Assembly: GCA_002245135.1 (NCBI GenBank) | Contig: NGBS01000398.1 | Coordinates: 1 to 21,459 of the forward strand | Direction of reading: 5' to 3' | From: Proteromonas lacertae | Taxonomy: Eukaryota > Sar > Bigyra > Opalinata > Proteromonadidae | DNA length: 21,459 bases | In this document: in pieces, positions 1 to 11,600 of the stretch | Numbering within the stretch: the stretch's first letter is position 1 | Layout: the number at the start of each line of letters is the position of its first letter | Notes under the pieces: model-generated | Seen by the model: the letters and a program-made list of their open reading frames with translations, nothing else | Told to the model about the DNA's origin: nothing | Database searches by the model: none | Made by a program: the position numbers and the translations under genes

Positions 1-176
1 TTTAGCTATTTTCAATTTCAAAGAAGATTAGTTGCAAGAAAAACCATAGCATTGTCTGGATTCGTTGCTGCTGACATGGGAGTAGTTGTTGTTTAGGTGT
101 ATTTACATTGATTATGGTTGTTGTATTATTGATATGGACATGTTGTTATTGTGCTTATAAGAAAAATAAGAAGTAA
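1..176 (+). CDS. 3' end of a small membrane protein gene (paralog of the next two genes)
   Basis: Only the C-terminal part lies in the window. In the frame ending at TAA 174-176 the sequence gives a hydrophobic helix (VFTLIMVVVLLIWT) followed by CCYCAYKKNKK and the stop. This matches the layout at the ends of the genes at 285 and 1106: transmembrane helix, then Cys/aromatic residues, then a basic cytoplasmic tail. The upstream part (1-81) is open in a different frame, reading RRLVARKTIALSGFVAAD. An intron or a one-base disruption must therefore lie near 70-96; I could not find a clean GT-AG intron that joins the two. Function is unknown. Assignment to the family rests on the tail layout and on position. 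Confidence 0.45.
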
Positions 177-284
177 TTACAGTTGTATATAAATTAAAAT
201 CCGATATAATCATATTAATTAACTTTATATTTTTATATGTAATTTTGACAGTCATTTTGACATATTGTTTTTTTTCTTCTATTC

Positions 285-964
285 ATGAATAAAAGATTAT
301 CTATATTTTTATTCATATTTTTTATGTGTATAGACTCTGCGCATGATTTAAAAAGTAATCTACTATCGATAAATGCTTTGAATACTAATAATCTTAAATC
401 AAAAGAGATGATAGATAAGAACAAGTTAACAAACGGTACTGTGTCTTTATCATTGAAATATATATCAAGTGAATTAATTGGTGATAATCTAGAAGTAAAA
501 GTAGAAATAGATGTCAAGAATCTCGATAATTGTTCTAATATACCAATTGTATGTTTTACCTACAATCTACCAGACATTCCACAAAAAGACATTGATGATT
601 CAATTTTAAAAAGCAATAAACATATCAACACATGTTCAGGCAGCAGTTTATCATTGAAATTTTTAGTTAGTGACACATTACCAATGTTTATTACATCTAT
701 TTCGGTATTCTTAACTCAGAGAAGAAAGTAGAAGCTAATCAAATAATCCAATTAAATAAACCATCGAGTAATAGTGTTAAATTAGATGGATGGTCATACT
801 GTGTTATTGCTTTAGCAATATTTGCATTTCTAATGGTTGTAGGACTAATAGGATGGACTGTATTTTTCTGTAGAAAAAGAAAAGAAAATACAACTCAAGA
901 ATCTAAAGGTCACATAGCAGAATCTTTGTTGAAGAGTAATAGTGCAGATAGTGATGATGATTAA
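285..964 (+). CDS. Small type I membrane protein, tandem family member
   Basis: I do not recognise this family. The ATG at 285 opens a signal peptide (MNKRLSIFLFIFFMCIDSA). A beta-rich ectodomain of about 120 residues follows, with Cys in DNCSNIP, PIVCF and NTCSG, and then a Ser/Asn-rich stalk. A transmembrane helix (VIALAIFAFLMVVGLIGWTV) leads to a basic, then acidic cytoplasmic tail (FCRKRKEN ... SADSDDD) ending at TAA 962-964. The first frame stops at 731, and the helix lies in another frame. The change happens near 705-724, either through a very small intron (GT at 705, AG at 721 or 724, 17 or 20 nt) or through one missing base; both keep the protein open. The downstream paralog shares signal peptide, Cys-bearing ectodomain and tail, which suggests tandem duplication. 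A cell-surface role is inferred from topology only. Confidence 0.6.
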
Positions 965-1005
965 CTAATTAATATATGTTATAATTCTATTGATTGATAG
1001 TTTTT

Positions 1006-1064
1006 CGATTGTTGGATAAATTATGCGATTGTTATATTATCAATCGATGGTTATTTCGATTGTT
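1006..1064 (+). promoter_or_regulatory. Cluster of CGATTGTT motifs upstream of the 1106 gene
   Basis: The octamer CGATTGTT occurs at 1006-1013, 1026-1033 and 1057-1064, with a reverse-oriented CAATCG at 1041-1046. All lie in the 141-bp gap before the ATG at 1106. In such AT-rich DNA, three copies of a motif containing CG within 60 bp is notable. It could be an upstream regulatory motif; no function is shown. Confidence 0.25.
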
Positions 1065-1105
1065 TTTCTCACTTTGTGTGTGTTTTAATTGATTTTTATC
1101 GCTCT

Positions 1106-1697
1106 ATGCAACTTTATTTACTCCAATTTATAATTTTATTTACTTTTAGTTTATGTATTGATCCAATTGATAAATTAAATAACAGAAATATCAAGGGGAA
1201 TGTGATTTCTTCTTTTTCAGTTGCAGATATATCAGTAAATATAAGTGAAATTGTTGTGGATTTAACATCAAAGCCAAAAACTGTATCATTTAATCTAAAT
1301 ATAACAAATTGGCCATCTTGTGAAAGTAGTTATAACAGTAGTGTATTAGTTGGTACATCTAATGAATTTTCCGATTCTGATATAATGATGAGAAAAGCAG
1401 AACTAAAGGGATGTGAACACAAAATAGTTAGACCATTTGAGTTATATACAAAGGATGAACCTCATGTATTATATATGGTAGTGGCAATTATGAAGAATCA
1501 AAATATATTTTCAAAGAATTATCAAAATATTAGATAATCCAGAAAATAAACCAGCAAATGTATGGTTGTTGTATGTTATACTATTTCCTGTACTTATTGT
1601 TGTTATAGCGCTTGTTGTGGGTTTATGGTGTTATTGTTCTTATTATCACAAGAAGAAAGAAAATACAAATTCAAATCAGATAAACCTTTTGATGTGA
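1106..1697 (+). CDS. Small type I membrane protein, tandem family member
   Basis: A paralog of the gene at 285, function unknown. I chose ATG 1106 because it begins a clear signal peptide (MQLYLLQFIILFTFSLCI); no upstream in-frame ATG is needed. The ectodomain is beta-rich with several N-glycosylation sequons (NIS, NIT, NSS) and two Cys (PSCESS, KGCEH). A transmembrane helix (VILFPVLIVVIALVVGLW) is followed by the tail CYCSYYHKKKEN and TGA at 1695-1697. The ectodomain frame stops at 1537 while the helix is in another frame. I found no GT-AG intron of suitable length that joins them without a stop. A one- or two-base disruption in the A-rich stretch near 1495-1530 is the simplest reading. The order (ectodomain, IIK..NP linker, helix, basic tail) aligns with IIQ..KP in the neighbour. 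Confidence 0.6.
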
Positions 1698-1883
1698 TGA
1701 TAATAATAATTTATAATTTTATTAATTTTGTATGAATATAAATAATGTTGATTTGTTTGGTAGAAAATAATCAATTATTCATCACTTTTTTTCTTTTCTA
1801 TTTGTAACGAATATATTTTTAATAATTTTTATTCTTTATTCGTTTGTTTTATAGTTGATCAAAAATATATCAAATCGTAATTC

Positions 1884-2628
1884 ATGTTTGATGAAAATGA
1901 AATATTAACTATTATTGGATATAGACCAGATTTTTGGTAGTTTTTATTGTTATGTTGTTAGGATTGGAAAGCCTTCCATATTTAGTAATCTACAATACTA
2001 TTATAATGGCGATTTTTACTCAATCCCGCTGAATAATAAATCCGCCTTTTTAATTGGTTCAGATAACCGATGTGATATAAAACTACCAGTTATAGATTTA
2101 TCACCATTTCATGCAGTTCTATTTTATGGAATAAACAGCTTATTATATTTACTTCCGCTTCAAAATTCAAATTCTACTTATTATTCAAAGAATGTTCTAA
2201 ATAATGGTCAAATGTTTAATTTAAATGATATAATATAATTTTATATATTTAGGGCTGAAATACAACCAAACACGCCAATTCACTTTGGATCTTCAAATGT
2301 TGCATTTTATGCATATTTATATCAAAATCCAATTAATTACAATTGTGTCAATTGCTTTAAAATAGATGTATGTTAATGATTGATATTTTTCTAACTTAAT
2401 TAGATGAATAATAAAAAAAGAAGGAAGAAGAATAAAAATAAAATTCAATGGTCTGATAAATTAATTAGAGAATATGAAATAGAACCACAATGTGTAGAAC
2501 CAAAATCTAGTCATTTTTCTTTGAAAGAATCAAGAGATAAATGGCCACATGACCAACAGAATGAAAATATTCATATATTGGATAGTAAATGTATAACTTC
2601 ATATTCTAGTAGATTTAATCTCTTTTAA
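1884..2628 (+). CDS. FHA-domain protein with basic C-terminal region
   Basis: FHA domains bind phosphothreonine peptides in signalling and nuclear complexes. The gene starts at ATG 1884 (MFDENEILTIIGYRPDFW). Three introns, 1937-1961 (25 nt), 2214-2252 (39 nt) and 2368-2403 (36 nt), keep one frame to TAA 2626-2628. The coding length is exactly 645 nt (214 residues). The FHA core reads FLIGSDNRCDIKL, then LSPFHAVLF, then VLNNG and IHFGSSNVAF. The S-x-x-H pair is kept, while the Arg usually found in the G-R motif is Ser here. Splicing at 2214 is supported because it joins NNGQM to AEIQPN and restores the last FHA strands. The C-terminal exon begins with a Lys/Arg cluster (KKRRKKNKNK), a plausible nuclear-localisation signal. 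The specific ortholog is not recognised. Confidence 0.82.
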
Positions 2629-2802
2629 AACCTGTTAAATTTATATGGTGATATTTGATATGTTTTAGTACATGTGTATTGCATAAATACAATTAATTCT
2701 TCATAAGTAAGCTTGATCTAATGTTAAAACAAAAAAAACAAAAATAATAGAAATATAGTCGTTTCTTCATCCTTTTTTTAATCTTTTCTTTCTATTTTGG
2801 TG

Positions 2803-4368
2803 ATGGAGACTGTGAGCCAGGACATAACCAACAGATTATTTAAAAAATTAAGAGCTAGAACAGAAAATCAAGTATAAGGATTTTTAACCTTCTTTTTGTA
2901 GTCATGTTTTGATTGTGGTGAAAAACATCCAGTTTGGGCATCTGTTACATATGGCATTTTTATTTGTTTAGAATGTTCTGCAGCTCATCGTAATTTAGGA
3001 GTTCATATTAGTTTTGTAAGGTATTAACGTTGTTCTAATATTCATAGATCAAGCGTATTAGATAAATGGAATGAGAATGATTTATTAAGAATGAAAGCTG
3101 GTGGTAATGGTGAAGCTAAGAATTTTTTGAACAATATGGTTGGACAGATTTCACTAGTAAAAAAGTATCTATATAGAAATGTAAAATACCTATGCCTATA
3201 GACAAGTGAAAAATATAATTCTCGTGCAGCTACAATGTACAAAGCATATCTTGACAAAAAGATAGAAACTGAGAGAAATAATCTATTACCACTAATTACA
3301 GAAGAAGTAGAAGTGTCTACACCATTAGAAGGAAGTATTTTATATCTATAATATATATATATATATATATCTTTAGATTTGGATGAATTAGAAAATGAAA
3401 TCAAGTTAAGTCCTCCAACTCAACAATTTGATGATGATATAAGTAATGCTAATGAAGGAGATAGTAATAAAATTATATCATCTGATGGAAAATTGGCAGT
3501 TAAACCAGTATCAACATTATCTAAACCAAAACCAGCCAAAGTAGCTGTATATTTATATATAATAATAATTATTATTATTATATTGAACAGAGTCGTAAAG
3601 GAAAACTTGGTGCAAAAAAAATTGGTGCAAAAAAGATCGATGTTGATATCAGTAGTTTAACTTTAGATGATACAGCTCCACCAGCACCATCGACTTCCTC
3701 CAATAACAGCAATAATAAAGATGGCGTAATTCATTTAGGATTACCAAGTAGTCGAGAACAGCAAATTGAAGATGATGTGTTAATCAGTGAAGCTTTAAAA
3801 GTATATATATTAATAATAATAATAATAATATTTATAGAGTAGTGGAACAACTGATATCAGTGGAGGAAGTTCCTCTTCTTCCAGTAAAGTATACGAAGCA
3901 ACGAATTATAAACCAGCCACTGAAAGATTTAGTGGTGCTAAAGGAATTAGTTCTGATATGTACTTTAATCGAACTGGTCCTTCTCCTGAGGAACAACGAA
4001 GAATCACTGAGAATCTAAGTAGATTCAGTGGAAGTAAAGGTATTAGTTCCGATATGTTTTTCAATACTTCATCTAATTCTACTTCATCAACAACAGCTTC
4101 TTCTTCATCATCAAGTAGCAATAATTATAGTTATTCAACTAGTAATTATAGTGGTAGTGGATCTAATGCAGCTGCTTTACCTATTAATAGTGGTGAATTT
4201 AAAGTGATTAGTGATAATACATTTGGTTCAAGTGGAAGTAGTAATAATAATGTGAATATAAATAATAACGGTTCTTATGCACCAGCTGATAATTTAGAAG
4301 ATTTTATGCAACAATTGGGAGATGGTGCAAGTGCTGCTTTATCTAAGATGAAGACTTATTTTGGTTAG
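2803..4368 (+). CDS. GLO3: Arf GTPase-activating protein, Glo3/ArfGAP2-3 type
   Basis: This protein stimulates GTP hydrolysis on Arf GTPases during COPI vesicle cycling at the Golgi. The N-terminal zinc finger is complete (CFDC, 16 residues, CLEC), followed by [13 protein letters not shown], which carries the catalytic Arg, and then LDKW. After [14 protein letters not shown] comes [16 protein letters not shown], as in Glo3. The C-terminal half has [14 protein letters not shown] and two Glo3-type repeats, [14 protein letters not shown] and [14 protein letters not shown]. Introns lie at 2872-2901, 3021-3047, 3165-3201, 3335-3376, 3547-3590 and 3801-3837. One base appears to be missing in the T run 3123-3128: the conserved FFEQYGW segment and its splice site need seven T rather than six. 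With that base counted, the CDS is 1,350 nt (449 residues), in the family range. A Ser/Asn-rich stretch lies at 4070-4270. Confidence 0.9.
3351..3370. repeat. (AT)10 microsatellite inside an ArfGAP intron
   Basis: Ten AT dinucleotides form the middle of intron 3335-3376. Neighbouring introns of the same gene carry (TAA)n at 3811-3830 and an ATT/AAT-rich run at 3560-3581, so simple repeats fill several of these very short introns. Confidence 0.85.
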
Positions 4369-4746
4369 ATATTATTAAGAAAAGAAATTTTTATTATAAA
4401 TAATCTATTGATCTATTTTGATGTTTTCTTGGTTGTTTGAATGAATATATAAGAATGTTTGAATATATTATAAGTGAAAATATTGAACTTTTATGTAGAT
4501 GATGTGATATCTTCGATACTATCAAAATGGGAGTATGTTTGTTGTTAATAAAGCAAAAAGTGAAAGTAATATTTATGAATATCATAATTCTACATCCAAA
4601 TTTACTTCATTAACACTAAAAATAGTTAAATAATCACAAAATCAACCTCTGAATATGTATATCTCTAAAGATTGAATGTATAACTGATAAAAAATCCAAA
4701 CAGCTATCAAGCTTTTTAATCTTTCATTTCATTTTTATCACTATTC
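4369..4746. other. Intergenic gap between ArfGAP and the giant kinase gene
   Basis: This 378-bp AT-rich stretch holds no convincing coding frame, RNA gene or repeat on either strand. It must contain the end of the ArfGAP transcript and the promoter of the giant gene, but I can point to no specific element. Confidence 0.5.
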
Positions 4747-5610
4747 ATGGAAGATGAGAAAGTAAGTTACGCTCTTCCTGATGCAGATGAAATAACTAAT
4801 CCTGTAGATGAAGGAGCGTATGGTAAAGTATTTTTAGTTAAACATAAAGGTGAAGTGCTTGCTAGAAAAGAAGTAGAATTTGATGGAAAGAGTGATGTTA
4901 TTGTTGATAACACAATTCATGAAATAGAAATATTAAAAAGTTGGATAACATAAATGTAGTTAAACTGGTTGATTCCTTTATTGATACTGAAAAAAATAAA
5001 GTTTACATTTACACAAAATACTATGAGAAAGGTGATTTATGGAAAGTGATAAAAGAAAAGAGAAAGAAAAAAGAAGATTTCTCAATTGAAGTATATGTTG
5101 ATTTATATATTATATGAATAGGAGTTAATCCATTTTATGAAAGATTTAATAAATGGATTGAAATATGTTCATAATAAAGGAATTCTTCATAGAGATTTAA
5201 AACCTGGAAATATATTGATTGGAGATGAAAATGAGTTAATAATAACTGATTTTGGATTAGCAATAGAAAGTGATATAAATGGTGTTAAAATAATAGGAAC
5301 TCGTAATTATATAGCTCCTGAAATATGGCCAGGAACAGATAAATATTCTGCATCATGTGATATATTTTCATTGGGTTGTATTTTATATGAATTATACACA
5401 TTAAGAATGGCATTCAATGGATCTAAAACTGAAGAAATTACAGAAAAGATAATCCATAGAAGAGAGTTGAACTTTGAAAGAATAAATGATGAAAGAAATG
5501 ATTTGATAGAAGAATTAATAAAAGGAATGTTAGAAAAGAACCCGAAAGAAAGAATGACAATGAATGAAATAGAATATAGAATATTCAATCTATCAGAGAA
5601 TTTATCTTTA
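4747..5610 (+). other. Kinase domain 1: the only copy with intact catalytic motifs
   Basis: The glycine loop reads VDEGAYGKVFLV, the beta-3 Lys is in LARKEV, and the helix-C Glu is in HEIEIL. After the 31-nt intron come LHRDLKPGNILI, ITDFGLA, YIAPEIW and DIFSLGCILYE. These are all the residues expected of an active Ser/Thr kinase; the family looks NEK-like but I cannot fix it. The N-lobe carries the one-base disruption in A run 4935-4939. From 5122 on it is clearly related to the downstream repeats but diverged at many residues. Confidence 0.85.
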
Positions 5611-8600
5611 CAATTAAATTCATCAGCTTATAATATATATCAGAATCATTCCCATCCAGATAAAGATGAAATAATGGGATTAAATTATACTGGAATAGAT
5701 GGGATAATATATGAAGTGAAACATGGAAATATACTTTGTAGTAGAAAAGATATATTATATGATAAAAGAAATGAAAATCAAATCAGAAATACAATACATG
5801 AAATGGAATTATTGAAAGAGTTAAATCATGAAAATGTAGCTCAACTGTTTGATTCATTTATTGATGTAGATAAAAACAGAATTTACACTTACACAAATTA
5901 TTTTGAGAAACGTAATTTAAGGAAAATGATAGAAGAAAAGAAAGATAAGAATAATTATTTTTCTCTTCCTGTATATTTCATAATATATATTGTATGAATA
6001 GGAGATATTCAATTATATGAAAGATTTAATAAATGGATTAAAATATATTCACAATGAAGGAATAATTCATCGAAATTTAAAACCGAGTAGTATATTAATA
6101 GGATATAGAAACGAATTAATGATCAGTGAATTTGGATTAGATTTAGACAGTAGAATACTTGATGTTAATTTAACTGGAACACCAAATTATATAGCTCCTG
6201 AATTATGGCAAAACAAATCTCCTCCTCTTCCATATTCTGAATCAAGTGATATATTTTCATTGGGTTGTATTTTATATGAAATATACACATTAAGAATGGC
6301 ATTTAATGAAATCGATACTAAATCAACAATAGAATCCATAATCAATAAAACAGAGATTAACTTTGAAAGAATGAATGATGAAAGAAATGCTTTGATAGAA
6401 GAATTAATAAAAGGAATGTTAGAAAAGAACCCGAAAGAAAGAATGAAATTGAATGAAATAGAAGAAAAGATAGATCAAATATCAAAATCATTACAACCAT
6501 TATCTATAGCACTAAAAACATCAGCTTATAATATATATAATAATCATTCCCATCCAGATAAAGATGACGTATTTAAGTGTATAGGAAAATGCAAATATGA
6601 TAAAGTAGTAGTAGCTATACATAAAGGTGAAGCTTTATCTAGAAAAGATTTAATTTATGATAGAAAAAATGAAAATCAAATCAGAAATACAATACATGAA
6701 ATGGAATTATTGAAAGAGTTAAATCATGAAAATGTAGCTCAACTGTTTGATTCATTTATTGATGTAGATAAAAACAGAATTTACACTTACACAAATTATT
6801 TTGAGAAACGTAATTTAAGGAAAATGATAGAAGAAAAGAAAGATAAGAATAATTATTTTTCTCTTCCTGTATATTTCATAATATATATTGTATGAATAGG
6901 AGATATTCAATTATATGAAAGATTTAATAAATGGATTAAAATATATTCACAATGAAGGAATAATTCATCGAAATTTAAAACCGAGTAGTATATTAATAGG
7001 ATATAGAAACGAATTAATGATCAGTGAATTTGGATTAGATTTAGACAGTAGAATACTTGATGTTAATTTAACTGGAACACCAAATTATATAGCTCCTGAA
7101 TTATGGCAAAACAAATCTCCTCCTCTTCCATATTCTGAATCAAGTGATATATTTTCATTGGGTTGTATTTTATATGAAATATACACATTAAGAATGGCAT
7201 TTAATGAAATCGATACTAAATCAACAATAGAATCCATAATCAATAAAACAGAGATTAACTTTGAAAGAATGAATGATGAAAGAAATGCTTTGATAGAAGA
7301 ATTAATAAAAGGAATGTTAGAAAAGAACCCGAAAGAAAGAATGAAATTGAATGAAATAGAAGAAAAGATAGATCAAATATCAAAATCATTACAACCATTA
7401 TCTATAGCACTAAAAACATCAGCTTATAATATATATAATAATCATTCCCATCCAGATAAAGATGACGTATTTAAGTGTATAGGAAAATGCAAATATGATA
7501 AAGTAGTAGTAGCTATACATAAAGGTGAAGCTTTATCTAGAAAAGATTTAATTTATGATAGAAAAAATGAAAATCAAATCAGAAATACAATACATGAAAT
7601 GGAATTATTGAAAGAGTTAAATCATGAAAATGTAGCTCAACTGTTTGATTCATTTATTGATGTAGATAAAAACAGAATTTACACTTACACAAATTATTTT
7701 GAGAAACGTAATTTAAGGAAAATGATAGAAGAAAAGAAAGATAAGAATAATTATTTTTCTCTTCCTGTATATTTCATAATATATATTGTATGAATAGGAG
7801 ATATTCAATTATATGAAAGATTTAATAAATGGATTAAAATATATTCACAATGAAGGAATAATTCATCGAAATTTAAAACCGAGTAGTATATTAATAGGAT
7901 ATAGAAACGAATTAATGATCAGTGAATTTGGATTAGATTTAGACAGTAGAATACTTGATGTTAATTTAACTGGAACACCAAATTATATAGCTCCTGAATT
8001 ATGGCAAAACAAATCTCCTCCTCTTCCATATTCTGAATCAAGTGATATATTTTCATTGGGTTGTATTTTATATGAAATATACACATTAAGAATGGCATTT
8101 AATGAAATCGATACTAAATCAACAATAGAATCCATAATCAATAAAACAGAGATTAACTTTGAAAGAATGAATGATGAAAGAAATGCTTTGATAGAAGAAT
8201 TAATAAAAGGAATGTTAGAAAAGAACCCGAAAGAAAGAATGAAATTGAATGAAATAGAAGAAAAGATAGATCAAATATCAAAATCATTACAACCATTATC
8301 TATAGCACTAAAAACATCAGCTTATAATATATATAATAATCATTCCCATCCAGATAAAGATGACGTATTTAAGTGTATAGGAAAATGCAAATATGATAAA
8401 GTAGTAGTAGCTATACATAAAGGTGAAGCTTTATCTAGAAAAGATTTAATTTATGATAGAAAAAATGAAAATCAAATCAGAAATACAATACATGAAATGG
8501 AATTATTGAAAGAGTTAAATCATGAAAATGTAGCTCAACTGTTTGATTCATTTATTGATGTAGATAAAAACAGAATTTACACTTACACAAATTATTTTGA

Positions 8601-11600
8601 GAAACGTAATTTAAGGAAAATGATAGAAGAAAAGAAAGATAAGAATAATTATTTTTCTCTTCCTGTATATTTCATAATATATATTGTATGAATAGGAGAT
8701 ATTCAATTATATGAAAGATTTAATAAATGGATTAAAATATATTCACAATGAAGGAATAATTCATCGAAATTTAAAACCGAGTAGTATATTAATAGGATAT
8801 AGAAACGAATTAATGATCAGTGAATTTGGATTAGATTTAGACAGTAGAATACTTGATGTTAATTTAACTGGAACACCAAATTATATAGCTCCTGAATTAT
8901 GGCAAAACAAATCTCCTCCTCTTCCATATTCTGAATCAAGTGATATATTTTCATTGGGTTGTATTTTATATGAAATATACACATTAAGAATGGCATTTAA
9001 TGAAATCGATACTAAATCAACAATAGAATCCATAATCAATAAAACAGAGATTAACTTTGAAAGAATGAATGATGAAAGAAATGCTTTGATAGAAGAATTA
9101 ATAAAAGGAATGTTAGAAAAGAACCCGAAAGAAAGAATGAAATTGAATGAAATAGAAGAAAAGATAGATCAAATATCAAAATCATTACAACCATTATCTA
9201 TAGCACTAAAAACATCAGCTTATAATATATATAATAATCATTCCCATCCAGATAAAGATGACGTATTTAAGTGTATAGGAAAATGCAAATATGATAAAGT
9301 AGTAGTAGCTATACATAAAGGTGAAGCTTTATCTAGAAAAGATTTAATTTATGATAGAAAAAATGAAAATCAAATCAGAAATACAATACATGAAATGGAA
9401 TTATTGAAAGAGTTAAATCATGAAAATGTAGCTCAACTGTTTGATTCATTTATTGATGTAGATAAAAACAGAATTTACACTTACACAAATTATTTTGAGA
9501 AACGTAATTTAAGGAAAATGATAGAAGAAAAGAAAGATAAGAATAATTATTTTTCTCTTCCTGTATATTTCATAATATATATTGTATGAATAGGAGATAT
9601 TCAATTATATGAAAGATTTAATAAATGGATTAAAATATATTCACAATGAAGGAATAATTCATCGAAATTTAAAACCGAGTAGTATATTAATAGGATATAG
9701 AAACGAATTAATGATCAGTGAATTTGGATTAGATTTAGACAGTAGAATACTTGATGTTAATTTAACTGGAACACCAAATTATATAGCTCCTGAATTATGG
9801 CAAAACAAATCTCCTCCTCTTCCATATTCTGAATCAAGTGATATATTTTCATTGGGTTGTATTTTATATGAAATATACACATTAAGAATGGCATTTAATG
9901 AAATCGATACTAAATCAACAATAGAATCCATAATCAATAAAACAGAGATTAACTTTGAAAGAATGAATGATGAAAGAAATGCTTTGATAGAAGAATTAAT
10001 AAAAGGAATGTTAGAAAAGAACCCGAAAGAAAGAATGAAATTGAATGAAATAGAAGAAAAGATAGATCAAATATCAAAATCATTACAACCATTATCTATA
10101 GCACTAAAAACATCAGCTTATAATATATATAATAATCATTCCCATCCAGATAAAGATGACGTATTTAAGTGTATAGGAAAATGCAAATATGATAAAGTAG
10201 TAGTAGCTATACATAAAGGTGAAGCTTTATCTAGAAAAGATTTAATTTATGATAGAAAAAATGAAAATCAAATCAGAAATACAATACATGAAATGGAATT
10301 ATTGAAAGAGTTAAATCATGAAAATGTAGCTCAACTGTTTGATTCATTTATTGATGTAGATAAAAACAGAATTTACACTTACACAAATTATTTTGAGAAA
10401 CGTAATTTAAGGAAAATGATAGAAGAAAAGAAAGATAAGAATAATTATTTTTCTCTTCCTGTATATTTCATAATATATATTGTATGAATAGGAGATATTC
10501 AATTATATGAAAGATTTAATAAATGGATTAAAATATATTCACAATGAAGGAATAATTCATCGAAATTTAAAACCGAGTAGTATATTAATAGGATATAGAA
10601 ACGAATTAATGATCAGTGAATTTGGATTAGATTTAGACAGTAGAATACTTGATGTTAATTTAACTGGAACACCAAATTATATAGCTCCTGAATTATGGCA
10701 AAACAAATCTCCTCCTCTTCCATATTCTGAATCAAGTGATATATTTTCATTGGGTTGTATTTTATATGAAATATACACATTAAGAATGGCATTTAATGAA
10801 ATCGATACTAAATCAACAATAGAATCCATAATCAATAAAACAGAGATTAACTTTGAAAGAATGAATGATGAAAGAAATGCTTTGATAGAAGAATTAATAA
10901 AAGGAATGTTAGAAAAGAACCCGAAAGAAAGAATGAAATTGAATGAAATAGAAGAAAAGATAGATCAAATATCAAAATCATTACAACCATTATCTATAGC
11001 ACTAAAAACATCAGCTTATAATATATATAATAATCATTCCCATCCAGATAAAGATGACGTATTTAAGTGTATAGGAAAATGCAAATATGATAAAGTAGTA
11101 GTAGCTATACATAAAGGTGAAGCTTTATCTAGAAAAGATTTAATTTATGATAGAAAAAATGAAAATCAAATCAGAAATACAATACATGAAATGGAATTAT
11201 TGAAAGAGTTAAATCATGAAAATGTAGCTCAACTGTTTGATTCATTTATTGATGTAGATAAAAACAGAATTTACACTTACACAAATTATTTTGAGAAACG
11301 TAATTTAAGGAAAATGATAGAAGAAAAGAAAGATAAGAATAATTATTTTTCTCTTCCTGTATATTTCATAATATATATTGTATGAATAGGAGATATTCAA
11401 TTATATGAAAGATTTAATAAATGGATTAAAATATATTCACAATGAAGGAATAATTCATCGAAATTTAAAACCGAGTAGTATATTAATAGGATATAGAAAC
11501 GAATTAATGATCAGTGAATTTGGATTAGATTTAGACAGTAGAATACTTGATGTTAATTTAACTGGAACACCAAATTATATAGCTCCTGAATTATGGCAAA

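Noticed and set aside
3157-3201. Alternative ArfGAP intron starting at 3157, or at 3181, with the unshifted frame
   Set aside because: Both stay in frame but give NNMVGQIS in place of the conserved [14 protein letters not shown] segment. The 3165 donor with one more T fits the family.
3042-3404. Minus-strand reading frame opposite ArfGAP
   Set aside because: It crosses three ArfGAP exons and two introns with a low-complexity Tyr/Ile run from the (AT)n repeat; the plus-strand gene is certain.
4940-4959. A 20-nt GT-AG intron that would also restore the frame in kinase domain 1
   Set aside because: It would remove KLDNINVV, which aligns with KELNHENVA of the repeats, and its GTTGGA start is unlike the GTAT donors of this gene. 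A missing A is simpler.
5307-5588. Minus-strand reading frame within kinase domain 1 (and a similar one at 13371-13661)
   Set aside because: Mirror image of conserved kinase codons; no recognisable protein.
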